From NCBI GenBank assembly GCA_028688225.1, contig JAQTYQ010000003.1:186001-250000 (forward strand): 64,000 nt of DNA. Reading direction: 5' to 3'. This document shows, piece by piece, positions 9,607 through 20,009 of this stretch (the stretch's first letter is position 1; every line of letters starts with the position of its first letter). Position numbers and translations under genes: made by a program. The notes under the pieces were generated by a model. That model saw only the letters and a list, made by a program, of their open reading frames with translations, was not told the origin of the DNA and did not search any database. This stretch comes from Opitutaceae bacterium (GTDB taxonomy: Bacteria; Verrucomicrobiota; Verrucomicrobiia; Opitutales; Opitutaceae).

Positions 9607-9680
9607 GGAGCAGCCGACGTAAGGAGGCTGAACCAAAAGGTGGATCCGCGCAGAGGCAGCCTGCTTGCGCCGGCTGCTAC
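9607..9680. repeat. Inverted pair of dispersed 24-bp repeat
   Basis: Two copies of a 24-bp unit (consensus beginning GTAGCAGCCG, ending AGGCTG) lie in opposite orientation at 9607-9630 and 9657-9680, 26 bp apart. A single copy lies at 6112-6135. The pair could fold as a hairpin; it lies between a plus-strand and a minus-strand gene, so it may act as a bidirectional terminator. Confidence 0.55.
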
Positions 9681-9753
9681 GACCAACACTGCATGAGCTG
9701 GCTCATGCTGGCGGCGCGGCTGGATCGGAGGCGGATGACCGGCTCGGGTCTCG

Positions 9754-10173
9754 TCACAACAGACGGCGCCATGCCAGCACGCAGAGCGACAGCAGCATGC
9801 CGATGCGGATGGCGCCCTCGAAGGTCAGGGTGACCAGCACCCATTTCAGTCCGCAGCCGCGCCGGACCATGAAGCCCAGGCCGGACACGCCGAGCAGCAT
9901 CAGCACCTGCAGCTGGCCCCACGGCTGGAACAGCATCAGCACCATCCAGACCCAGTAGGCCAGCAGGGTGAGGCTCCAAAAGGCGGCCGTGATCTCGCCG
10001 AGACCGAGTTCGCGCGGATCCGTGCCCCGCTCGATCTGCTTGATGCCCACGTAGCGCTCCGCGATGACAAGCTGCCAGAGCTCGAACGCAAGAAAGAGTG
10101 GCGCCAACAGGAAAAGCAGGGTCACGACGCGGGCCAGTCTCAGGCAGGTTTGCGCGGGGCGCAAACTTATCAC
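9754..10173 (-). CDS. Four-helix membrane protein of unknown function
   Basis: A 139-residue hydrophobic protein with four likely transmembrane segments (about residues 14-34, 60-82, 86-102 and 113-135) and a GTG start. The loop between helices 1 and 2 is charged (IERGTDPRELGLGE). No family is recognised; the size and layout resemble small DUF-type inner-membrane proteins. It lies just downstream (63 bp) of the aldo/keto reductase gene on the same strand and could be co-transcribed with it. Confidence 0.65.
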   Translation of the reverse strand: MISLRPAQTCLRLARVVTLLFLLAPLFLAFELWQLVIAERYVGIKQIERGTDPRELGLGEITAAFWSLTLLAYWVWMVLMLFQPWGQLQVLMLLGVSGLGFMVRRGCGLKWVLVTLTFEGAIRIGMLLSLCVLAWRRLL

Positions 10174-10236
10174 CAGCGAGGCGGATGCGGGCCGGCGATG
10201 CGGCGGGGGTTCTCGAAGCCGGCCGGGCCGGCAGCC

Positions 10237-11226
10237 TCATTTGCCGCTGTACCAGAAGCCGCGCAGCCAGTTGTGGCGGCGCAGCCGGAGCAGCAGGGCG
10301 TCCGGCAGGGGCGGCAGGTCCGACACCGCGCAGTTGGCCTCGGCCTGCGCCACGTTGCGGATGCCGGGAATGACGGTCGAGACGGCGGGGTGGGCGAGCA
10401 CGAATTTGAGCGCAGCCTGCGCCAGGGTGTAGCCGCTGCCGGCCAGGTCCTTTTTGATTCCTTCCACGCGGACGACGGTGCGGGCCAGCCGGTCGCCGGC
10501 GAAGTAGTGGGAACGGAAATCATCCTCCGGGAACCGCGTCTCCCGCGTGAACTTGCCGGTCAACGAGCCCTCGTCGAACGCCACCCGCACAATCACACCG
10601 ACGCCGCATTCGCGGGCGACATCGAGCAGCTCGGCCGCGGGTTCCTGCTCAAAAAGATTGTAGATCACCTGCACCGAGTCGACCCAGCCGCCGCGCATGA
10701 GGTCGATCACGCTGTTCTGGTCGTGCTCCGGCGTGGAGACGCCGACGAGGCCGATCTTGCCCTCGTGCTGGAGCTGGCGGAGGACTTTGAACGGGGTCGG
10801 GTTGCGGTTCCATGCGCGGGTCCAGGTGTGGAGCTGGAGCAGGTCGAGGCGCGCCGTGCCGAGGTGGTGCAGGCGTTCCTCGACGTTAGCCCGCAGGTAG
10901 CCCTCGGCATAGCGTTCGTCCGCCACGCAGTAGGGCGAGGGGGGCCAGGCGCCGGGGGCGGGCGGCGTCTTGGTGGCGACGAAAACCCGCTCCTTTTTCC
11001 CCGCAGCCGTGCGTTGGGCGAGCGCCTGCGCGATGAGCCGCTCGCTGCGGCCGTTGCCGTAGCCGGCGGCCGTGTCGATGAAATTGACGCCGAGATCGAG
11101 GGCGCGGTTGAGCGCGGCGAGCGAGTCGGCGTCGGTCTGGGCGCCCCACGAGCCGCCGATGGCCCAGGCGCCGAAACCGATTTCCGAGCAGTTGAAGTGA
11201 TGCCGGCCGAAGGGTCGATGATGCAT
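10237..11226 (-). CDS. Aldo/keto reductase
   Basis: A 329-residue NADPH-dependent aldo/keto reductase of the general bacterial class. Family residues visible are the catalytic Asp/Tyr region FIDTAAGYGNGRSE (about residues 40-53), the catalytic Lys in VFVATKT, the His in LLQLHTW, and the C-terminal nucleotide-binding loop HPAVSTVIPGIRNVAQ. The start is ATG 11226; the open frame extends upstream into repeat DNA but has no better start. The natural substrate is not inferable. Confidence 0.9.
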   Translation of the reverse strand: MHHRPFGRHHFNCSEIGFGAWAIGGSWGAQTDADSLAALNRALDLGVNFIDTAAGYGNGRSERLIAQALAQRTAAGKKERVFVATKTPPAPGAWPPSPYCVADERYAEGYLRANVEERLHHLGTARLDLLQLHTWTRAWNRNPTPFKVLRQLQHEGKIGLVGVSTPEHDQNSVIDLMRGGWVDSVQVIYNLFEQEPAAELLDVARECGVGVIVRVAFDEGSLTGKFTRETRFPEDDFRSHYFAGDRLARTVVRVEGIKKDLAGSGYTLAQAALKFVLAHPAVSTVIPGIRNVAQAEANCAVSDLPPLPDALLLRLRRHNWLRGFWYSGK

Positions 11227-11307
11227 GGCGAAAAGGATGACCACCACCAGTGCCCATAACCGGAGGCGAGTCAAACCGGCCCCGGTTTGGATGGTGGATC
11301 GGTTGGC

Positions 11308-11522
11308 CTTGTCATCGCGAGATCCGTTCTGCTGGCCCGCCGAGCGGGCCGGGGCGATCCAGCCCCGCCGCCGCGGCGGGGTCCAGCCAGCCTTCGCCAA
11401 GGCCCCGGCTCGATCCGTCTGGCAACAGCAGTCGGGCCGAAGCTCGCAAGAGCGAAGGCGGACTGGATTGCTTCGGCGGACAGGTTGCGTTCGCCCAACC
11501 CGGAGCGTCTTGCAATGACAAG
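11308..11522. mobile_element. MITE-like element with terminal inverted repeats
   Basis: A 215-bp non-coding block bounded by 15-bp terminal inverted repeats with 13 matches: CTTGTCATCGCGAGA at 11308-11322 and TCTTGCAATGACAAG at 11508-11522. Inside are subterminal GCGATCCAG and CTGGATTGC motifs in inverted orientation. The ends match the widespread non-autonomous GTCATTGCGAG repeat type seen in many bacteria. No transposase is nearby. It fills most of the 378-bp space between the aldo/keto reductase and the acetyltransferase. Confidence 0.7.
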
Positions 11523-11604
11523 CTGCCTCGCCGCCCCGGTTCCCGCTTTCCCATTGCGACGTCGGAGAACAGAGGTAAATTCCAATGCCGTCAGACCAGA
11601 CGCG

Positions 11605-12087
11605 ATGACAACCCTGACCCACCGCCGGGCGACCCGCGCCGACTACAAGCTCCTGGGCGCCTTGAACCGCCAGCTCATCCAGGACGAAGGGCACCGCAAC
11701 CCGATGACCGAGGCTCAGCTGGTCCAGCGCATGCGCCGGTGGGTGGGGCGGGGCGAATATGCCGCCGAGCTGTTTGAGATCAACGGCGCGGTCGTGGCTT
11801 ACGCGCTCTACCGCGAGCTGGCCGGCGAGATTTATCTGCGGCATCTGTTTGTGGCGCGGAACCGGCGGCGGCAGGGCCTCGGCCGGCGCGTGATGCGCCT
11901 GCTCATGGACGAGATCTGGCCGCGCGGCCGGCGGCTCATCGTCGAGGTGTTGTGCGCCAACACCGCCGGCGTCGCCTTCTGGAAGGCGATGGGCTACCGC
12001 GAGTATTCGCTGTGCCTGGAGATCATGCCCGCCGCGGCGGGCGGCGGCGCCAAATCGCGGGTACCCCGGGTCCGGCTGGCCTTTTGA
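11605..12087 (+). CDS. GNAT family N-acetyltransferase
   Basis: A 160-residue GNAT acetyltransferase. The acetyl-CoA binding motif A is clear: LRHLFVARNRRRQGLGRRVM (Q/RxxGxG/A), followed by motif B around LCANTAGVAFWKAMGYREYS. N-terminal RRATRADY is the usual first strand. ATG 11605 is used because the upstream open frame runs through the MITE-like repeat and is not protein-like. The substrate (small amine or protein N-terminus) is unknown. Confidence 0.88.
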   Translation: MTTLTHRRATRADYKLLGALNRQLIQDEGHRNPMTEAQLVQRMRRWVGRGEYAAELFEINGAVVAYALYRELAGEIYLRHLFVARNRRRQGLGRRVMRLLMDEIWPRGRRLIVEVLCANTAGVAFWKAMGYREYSLCLEIMPAAAGGGAKSRVPRVRLAF

Positions 12088-12097
12088 GCGTGCCGAG

Positions 12098-13504
12098 CTA
12101 GGCCGGCCCGGGCGGCGGGAGCGTCCGCGGCGCCAGTTCCGTGTCGTGCTGGAGGTGACGCGCGCCGAGCAGCCACAACGCGCCGGCGACCAGAAACATC
12201 AGCCCCACCACCAGAAAGCCGGCCTCCATGCCGTACTTGTCGCTGAGGATGCCGATGACCACGGGCGAGATCACGTCGCCCAAGGCGTGGATGACGAAGA
12301 TGTTGAGCGCAAAAGCGGCGGGGCGCAGGGATGGATGGCTGACATTGGCCAGGATCGTGTTCGTGGGGCCGGTGTTGAAGAAGAGGCAGAAGCAGGCGAG
12401 GAAGATCAGCCCCCAGCCGAGGGGAAACGGCGCTTTCAACACCGCGAGAAAAAACGGGAATCCCGCCAGCATCGCCGTGCCGGAAACGAGGAAATACGAT
12501 CCGGGGAAACGGGTCCGCAGCTTGTCGCCGGCGAGGCCGCCGAGGAACGTCGCCACCAGCCCTGCCGCCACGACGATGATGCCGAAGGTAGTGATGGGAG
12601 ACGTACCGGTGCCGGGGCGTTGATGCAGGTAGTAGGGCATCCAGAAGGCGATGCCGCCGATGGCAAAGGTCATGGCGGCCATGCCCAGCGTGCACAGTAC
12701 GTACGAGGGGGTGCGCAGGAGCACCCGGTAGTCGCCCCAGCGCACGGCGGCCGGCGCCGCCGCCGGCGCGAGATCCGCCTGCCCGCGCGGCGGTTCGCGC
12801 ATGAACAGGCTCCAGATTCCCAGCAGGATTCCGGGCGCCACCACGAGATAGAAGGCCCAGCGCCAGCTCTCGGGGGCGGCGCCAAATGCGCCGGCGCCCC
12901 AGGGGCCGAGATTGGATTTCGCCACCCGTTCGCCCAGCACGTAGCCCAGTGCGCTGCCCACCGGGATGGCCATGTAAAACCACGCGAGCACCTGGCCGCG
13001 GATCCTCACTGGATAAAAATCCGAGATGATGGAGGGCGCGACCGGTCCGTAGGCGGCCTCGCCGATGCCGACGAGGCAGCGCGTCAACAGGAGAACGAGG
13101 AAGCCGGCGGCCAGACCCGAGGCGCCGCTGGCCAGGCTCCAGAGCATCACGCCGATGCCGATCAGCAGCCAGCGCGATCGCCGTTCGGCCAGCCGGCCGA
13201 AGACGGGTGCGCCGATCATGTAGACGGCCATGAAGGCCGTGCCCAGGATTCCGATCAGCGCATTCTCCGGCTTGAATCCCAGGTGCTGCTGGGACCACCG
13301 CAGCACCGCCCCGAGCGGGCCGCTCCCGGCATCGCCCGTGCTGAAAAAGGCCTCCTTGAGCCAGGGCACGACGGCGGCCAGCACGTTGCGATCAATGTAA
13401 TTGAACAGATTGATGAGCAGCAGCAGCACGAGCGCCGGCCGGGCGCCGGGGAAGGGCCGGTCGCGGCCGACGGTCGGATCGGGGATGGCGGACGGCGTGG
13501 GCAT
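12098..13504 (-). CDS. MFS transporter, Spinster-like
   Basis: A 468-residue major facilitator with about 12 transmembrane helices. NLFNYIDRNVLAAVVPWLKE at the first helix and the GRLAERRSRW loop between helices 2 and 3 are typical of the Spinster-like/sugar-phosphate MFS groups. A periplasmic insertion of about 30 residues follows helix 1. It starts 29 bp after the radical SAM gene stop, so the two probably form an operon. The substrate is unknown. Confidence 0.88.
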   Translation of the reverse strand: MPTPSAIPDPTVGRDRPFPGARPALVLLLLINLFNYIDRNVLAAVVPWLKEAFFSTGDAGSGPLGAVLRWSQQHLGFKPENALIGILGTAFMAVYMIGAPVFGRLAERRSRWLLIGIGVMLWSLASGASGLAAGFLVLLLTRCLVGIGEAAYGPVAPSIISDFYPVRIRGQVLAWFYMAIPVGSALGYVLGERVAKSNLGPWGAGAFGAAPESWRWAFYLVVAPGILLGIWSLFMREPPRGQADLAPAAAPAAVRWGDYRVLLRTPSYVLCTLGMAAMTFAIGGIAFWMPYYLHQRPGTGTSPITTFGIIVVAAGLVATFLGGLAGDKLRTRFPGSYFLVSGTAMLAGFPFFLAVLKAPFPLGWGLIFLACFCLFFNTGPTNTILANVSHPSLRPAAFALNIFVIHALGDVISPVVIGILSDKYGMEAGFLVVGLMFLVAGALWLLGARHLQHDTELAPRTLPPPGPA

Positions 13505-13533
13505 CGGGGTGGGTGGCTGCCGCTCAACGGACG

Positions 13534-14964
13534 TCAGTCAGGACGCGGCAACCCAAGACAAGCCGCAAGCAAAAGAACTGAGCCCGCGACGACGGGCCTG
13601 CGGCTTCGCGCGGGATTCCATCCGCTGATGCCCTCCCGGCGGTTGTCGTAACGATAGGTCAGGCCCAGCTTCAAACCCAGCAGGGCCGGCAGCCATCCGG
13701 CGGTGAGGAGCCCCCGGAGTGCGCGCCACAGGATGCGGTCCAGGCGATAGAACTGCGCGTAAAGCCAGTCCGCACCCGCCTGCAGTTCGGTCGCCGTCAT
13801 GCCCGCCGGGCGAAAGACGACATGGCGGAAATCATAGTGGCTCCAGTCGCGGTCGGTCATCCGGCCGGCGCGCTGCATGTCGTCGAACAGCGGCGTGCCG
13901 GGCAGGGGCGTGAGAATATTCACCTGGACGGCGCCGATCTGCGCTTGTTGCAGAAAACGCAGGGTGCGTTCGAACACCTCCGGCGCATCGTGATCCAGGC
14001 CGAGAATGATTCCGGCGACGATGCCGATGCCGGCCGCATGAATCCGGCGGATGCGCTCATGGTAGCTGGTGCAGTCGTTGAACTGCTTGCCCATGGTGGC
14101 GAGGTTCTCGGCGCTGACGGTCTCGATCCCGATGAAGAGGCCGCGGCACCCGGCGGCATGCAGCAGCCGAAGCAGAGCCGGATCGTCCGCCACCTCGAGG
14201 GAACATTGCGAGACCCAGCGTTTGCGGAGCGGAATCATCGCCAGGCACAATTCGCGGATGTACGCCCGGTCGGCGATGATGTTGTCATCGACGAAAATGA
14301 AGTCGCGCGGGAGGGTCCGCAGTTCGGCCAGCACCGCCTCCACGGATCTGCGCTTGTAGGTGTGCCGGTGGAACGCGGTGATGGAGCAGTACCGGCATCC
14401 ATGGCCACAGCCGCGGCCCGTCTGCACGGCATTGACGGTCACATAATGCCGCGCCGTCCGGGCGAGCAGGTCGCGCCGCGGGACCGGCGTCTGATAGCGC
14501 GACGGCGGCGCGAGACGGCGTTCGGATCCACACCCTCCTCCGGGGCGGTAGAATTTTTGCAGCCGCCGGGCCGCCAGGTCCGCCAGCAGGCGGGACCAGG
14601 CGTCCTCGGCATCACCAATCACCACTGAGTCGAAATAAGCGGCGGTCTCCTCCGGGCACAAGGTGGCATGGTAGCCGCCGGCGATCACGATCTTGCCGCG
14701 CGAACGAAAACGGCGGGCAATTTCGTAGGCCCGGGGCGCCAGGGCCGTCATGAAGGTGATGCCGACCACGTCGCACTCTGCGGCGAAATCCAGGGGCTCG
14801 ACGTTTTCATCGATAATGCGCACGTCGTGTGCCGGTGGCGTCAGGGCCGCCACCACCGTCAGCGGCAGCACGCTGAAGCGCAGCATGGCGCGGCGGGGTA
14901 CGTCGGGCCGGTCGGGGGTCACGCGGACCCGCTCGCCGGCCGGGAGAATCAGCAAAATCTTCAT
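13534..14964 (-). CDS. B12-binding-domain radical SAM protein
   Basis: A 476-residue enzyme: an N-terminal cobalamin-binding-like Rossmann domain (about residues 1-140, CDVVGITFMTALAPRAYEIA and IVIAGGYHATL) followed by a radical SAM barrel. The [4Fe-4S] motif is CGHGCRYC at about residue 187 (Cx3Cx2C). GLFIGIETVS and ILGLDHDAPEVF are typical barrel strands. These enzymes carry out methylations or rearrangements on lipids, pigments or cofactors; the substrate is not inferable. It is the first gene of a two-gene unit with the MFS transporter, so the transporter may move its substrate or product. Confidence 0.88.
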   Translation of the reverse strand: MKILLILPAGERVRVTPDRPDVPRRAMLRFSVLPLTVVAALTPPAHDVRIIDENVEPLDFAAECDVVGITFMTALAPRAYEIARRFRSRGKIVIAGGYHATLCPEETAAYFDSVVIGDAEDAWSRLLADLAARRLQKFYRPGGGCGSERRLAPPSRYQTPVPRRDLLARTARHYVTVNAVQTGRGCGHGCRYCSITAFHRHTYKRRSVEAVLAELRTLPRDFIFVDDNIIADRAYIRELCLAMIPLRKRWVSQCSLEVADDPALLRLLHAAGCRGLFIGIETVSAENLATMGKQFNDCTSYHERIRRIHAAGIGIVAGIILGLDHDAPEVFERTLRFLQQAQIGAVQVNILTPLPGTPLFDDMQRAGRMTDRDWSHYDFRHVVFRPAGMTATELQAGADWLYAQFYRLDRILWRALRGLLTAGWLPALLGLKLGLTYRYDNRREGISGWNPARSRRPVVAGSVLLLAACLGLPRPD

Positions 14965-15136
14965 GGCGGGTTGGAGTGGTTGAATGGCCCAAACTCTACC
15001 CGGGTCTGGCCGCGGAGCGTTAATCGATAAATCTGATGCCGGTCATTGGGTGGGCCAATCCGGGCCTGGCGGGCAATGGCGTTCCCTGAAGGGCATTGCC
15101 TCCCTGCCCGCTGGCGCGTTAGGCTGCGTTGGCTGG

Positions 15137-16039
15137 ATGAATATTCATCACCTGGAGCTGTTCTACTACGTCGCCCGGCATGGCGGCATCAGCCGCGCGG
15201 TGCGGCACATTCCCTACGGCATCCAGCAGCCGGCCGTCAGCGGTCAGATGCGGCTGCTCGAGGAGGATCTCGGAACAAAGTTGTTTGAGCGCAGCCCGTT
15301 CCGGCTGACGGCGGAAGGCGAGCAGCTGTTTGCGTTCGTCCGCCCTTTTTTTGAGAACCTCAACGTGGTGGAGGAGCGGCTGCGCCGGCGGGCCGCGCCG
15401 CACATCCGCATCGGCGCTCCGGAGCTGGTGTTGCGTGAGTATCTGCCGGCCGTGATGCAGCTGCTCCACCAGAAGCATCCGCAGATCCGGCTCAGCCTGC
15501 AGTCCGGCTTCGCGCCGCAGCTGGAAGCGTGGCTCCGGGACCGGCAGATCGATCTCGCGGTAACCCCCTTGGAAAGTCGCCCGCCGGCGCGACTGCACTG
15601 TCTGCGGCTGATGCGGGTACCCCTGGTGCTGCTCGTCCACCGGAAATCAAGGTTCCGGTCGGCGGCGGAACTCTGGACGCAGGGGCGGATTGACGAGCCC
15701 CTGATCACCCTGCCGGCCAGCGAAAGGCTCAGCCGGCTCTTCAAAAAGGGCCTGCAACGCCTGGGAGTTGAGTGGCCGCCCGCCATCGAGGCGAGTTCGC
15801 TGGATCTCGTCACGCAGTATGTCGCCAGCGGCCATGGCGTCGGCGTCAATGTGGACCTGCCCGGCGTCTCCCGGCATCCCCACGTGCGCATCCTGCCGTT
15901 GGCAGGTTTCGCCCCCCTCGAGGTGGGGGCCCTGTGGCACGGGCAGCCCACGCCCTTGATCCGGGCGGTGCTGGAAGAAAGCCAGAGGTACGTGCGGCAG
16001 TTCTGGCCCCAGTGGCAGAGCGACGATGCGCTGCCCTGA
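15137..16039 (+). CDS. LysR family transcriptional regulator
   Basis: A 300-residue LysR regulator. The N-terminal winged HTH is in MNIHHLELFYYVARHGGISR through GIQQPAVSGQMRLLEEDLG and LFERSPFRLT (residues 1-65); the remainder is the periplasmic-binding-protein-like effector domain. ATG 15137 was chosen because the HTH begins directly there; the longer upstream frame is not protein-like. It is divergent from the radical SAM/MFS unit across a 172-bp gap, the classical LysR layout, so that pair is a candidate target. Confidence 0.9.
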   Translation: MNIHHLELFYYVARHGGISRAVRHIPYGIQQPAVSGQMRLLEEDLGTKLFERSPFRLTAEGEQLFAFVRPFFENLNVVEERLRRRAAPHIRIGAPELVLREYLPAVMQLLHQKHPQIRLSLQSGFAPQLEAWLRDRQIDLAVTPLESRPPARLHCLRLMRVPLVLLVHRKSRFRSAAELWTQGRIDEPLITLPASERLSRLFKKGLQRLGVEWPPAIEASSLDLVTQYVASGHGVGVNVDLPGVSRHPHVRILPLAGFAPLEVGALWHGQPTPLIRAVLEESQRYVRQFWPQWQSDDALP

Positions 16040-16111
16040 CCGGTGGCGAAACCAAGGGCCCACCGTGCTGCCGGTCGGCGCCGGCGGTCGCAACGGGCAA
16101 TGGCCGCCGGC

Positions 16112-18577
<2,466 letters not shown>

Positions 18578-19085
18578 AGGGTAACGGGACGAACTAGGGG
18601 TTCAGGGCGAGGGTGAAGGCGGGAACGGCAGCCCAACGGCTCCGCCCCGCGCGTGCCGGTCCCGGCAGTGAAGCGCTGGACAAGTTTCGTTGAAGCATGC
18701 GGCAACGAAACCGAAGTTGCCCAAAGCGCAACTGGCCGGGCCAAAACATTCTCTTCGGGGCATCCCGGCCCCTGCGCCCCCGCGTGCGCGGCGCGGCGGC
18801 GGGACAACGCAGCCGAGTCCCTGCCGCCTTGGCGAAGACTGGCTGCCCTCGACTGCATGCATCCCACTCAGTCTGCCTCCATCGAAGCACAGGCGCACCG
18901 CCACGCCAGTCGGAGACTAGCGCTGCGTTGCGCTGTGTTACGACGACGGCAAATCGCCACGTGCTGCGATGAAGCGGTGGCCGGGCGCGTGTCCTCACTC
19001 AGCCAACGCGCCCGAACCCACAACTGGTAATCCTCGCTCAGTGCCGCGGGGGGAATCCAGAAAATATCCCTCCTGTCTGGCTTCT
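18578..19085. other. Intergenic region without a convincing gene
   Basis: About 500 bp upstream of hppA holds only short overlapping open frames in all directions with poor composition. Visible structure: a 9-bp inverted repeat GTTTCGTTG/CAACGAAAC (18684-18692 and 18703-18711) and a smaller AGTTGC/GCAACT pair (18715-18733). These lie 110-155 bp upstream of the hppA start and could belong to its leader or promoter region. A GCCTTGGCGAAG motif at about 18826 is shared in inverted form with the MITE-like element at 11308-11522. Confidence 0.4.
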
Positions 19086-19145
19086 CCAAAATGGCCAAGT
19101 CATTTTGGCTTAGCAGCGGGGAGGACGAAGTCCGACCCGCTGCTA
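19086..19145 (-). terminator. Two consecutive hairpins after the ACT-domain gene
   Basis: TAGCAGCGGG (19111-19120) pairs with CCCGCTGCTA (19136-19145), 10 bp perfect with a 15-nt loop; its outer arm contains the stop codon of the minus-strand ACT gene. Directly downstream CCAAAATG (19086-19093) pairs with CATTTTGG (19101-19108). No long U-tract follows, so these are terminator-like or mRNA 3'-end structures. Confidence 0.5.
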
Positions 19146-19592
19146 GCGGGAAATATCCCGCTGGGTCAGCACCTTGAAACCGCGATGGCCGAGCGCCTGC
19201 GCCCCGATCTCCGCATCCTCGACGTGCATCGCGAAGGCCGAGCGGCCTTCGGGACGCTTGGTAAACGCGTAGACGTACTGAATATTGATCTCGGCTTCGA
19301 GCAGCGCGGCGAGCACCTGTTTGAGACTGGCTTCGCCGGCGAGCTCCACGGCCAGGATGTCGTTCTCGCTGTACGAAAAATCTTTGTTCACCAGGAGTTC
19401 GCGGGTCTTGTCGGGGTCGTCGACGATCAGGCGCACAACCGCGTTCTCCGTCAGGTCGAGCACGTTGACCGCCATGATGTGCACCTGGTGCATAGCGAGC
19501 AGCGAGGTCAGGTCGAACAGGCGGCCGACCCGGTTTTCCGTGAACACGGAAAACTGCTTCACGGGATCGATGGAGATGGTGGTGTCGGCCAT
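19143..19592 (-). CDS. ACT domain protein
   Basis: A 149-residue protein built of ACT-type regulatory domains: FSVFTENRVGRLFDLTSLLA at about residue 14 is the first beta-alpha unit and ALLEAEINIQYVYAFTKRPE the start of a second, incomplete or paired unit. ACT domains bind amino acids and control enzymes or regulators; stand-alone members exist. ATG 19592 fits the fold; the longer upstream frame is Gly/Pro-rich and not protein-like. A small membrane-protein gene lies 118 bp upstream on the same strand. The ligand and target are unknown. Confidence 0.85.
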   Translation of the reverse strand: MADTTISIDPVKQFSVFTENRVGRLFDLTSLLAMHQVHIMAVNVLDLTENAVVRLIVDDPDKTRELLVNKDFSYSENDILAVELAGEASLKQVLAALLEAEINIQYVYAFTKRPEGRSAFAMHVEDAEIGAQALGHRGFKVLTQRDISR

Positions 19593-19710
19593 GGTGGGAG
19601 CCGGGACTGCCCCAAGCCTGGGCCCGGCGGTGGGTGAGGTCAACCTTGCGGGGACGCCGGGGGAGATGCCCGCCGGATGGGCCGGCCCGGGCTCGGTCGG
19701 AAGGGTTTGC

Positions 19711-19869
19711 TCAGCGGAAACGCCGGGCGAGCTTCCAGCCGGCGTAGACGCCGGCCAGCGACGCCAGTCCGCTGATGACGATGGCCGCGCCAAACCCGAA
19801 CCGCATGCCGAGGAACCAGCCCACGTAGCCGCCGATGGCCGCACCGCCAAGGGTGCAAAGCTTGTTCAT
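19711..19869 (-). CDS. Small glycine-rich membrane protein (52 aa)
   Basis: A 52-residue ORF starting at ATG 19869 and ending in TGA at 19711. It begins [20 protein letters not shown] and ends GWKLARRFR. Two hydrophobic stretches (about residues 6-21 and 26-44) with regular Gly/Ala spacing look like a transmembrane hairpin with glycine-zipper character, followed by a basic tail. The length, clean composition and positive-inside end support a real gene. Function unknown. Confidence 0.6.
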   Translation of the reverse strand: MNKLCTLGGAAIGGYVGWFLGMRFGFGAAIVISGLASLAGVYAGWKLARRFR

Positions 19870-20009
19870 GGCCGGAGGAAACCCGGGAAGGGCCGGATCG
19901 CACGACAGGAATACATCGGGCTAATATACGGGAAAGTTGTGCTTTCTCCATCCTTTCCGGAGGGTTTCCTGTTGCCACTGGAAAAACGCTTCCTACCGTC
20001 CCGGCGGCG

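Noticed and set aside
18594..19030. Short overlapping ORFs upstream of hppA on both strands
   Set aside because: Arg/Pro-rich, mutually overlapping, with no start context or motif.
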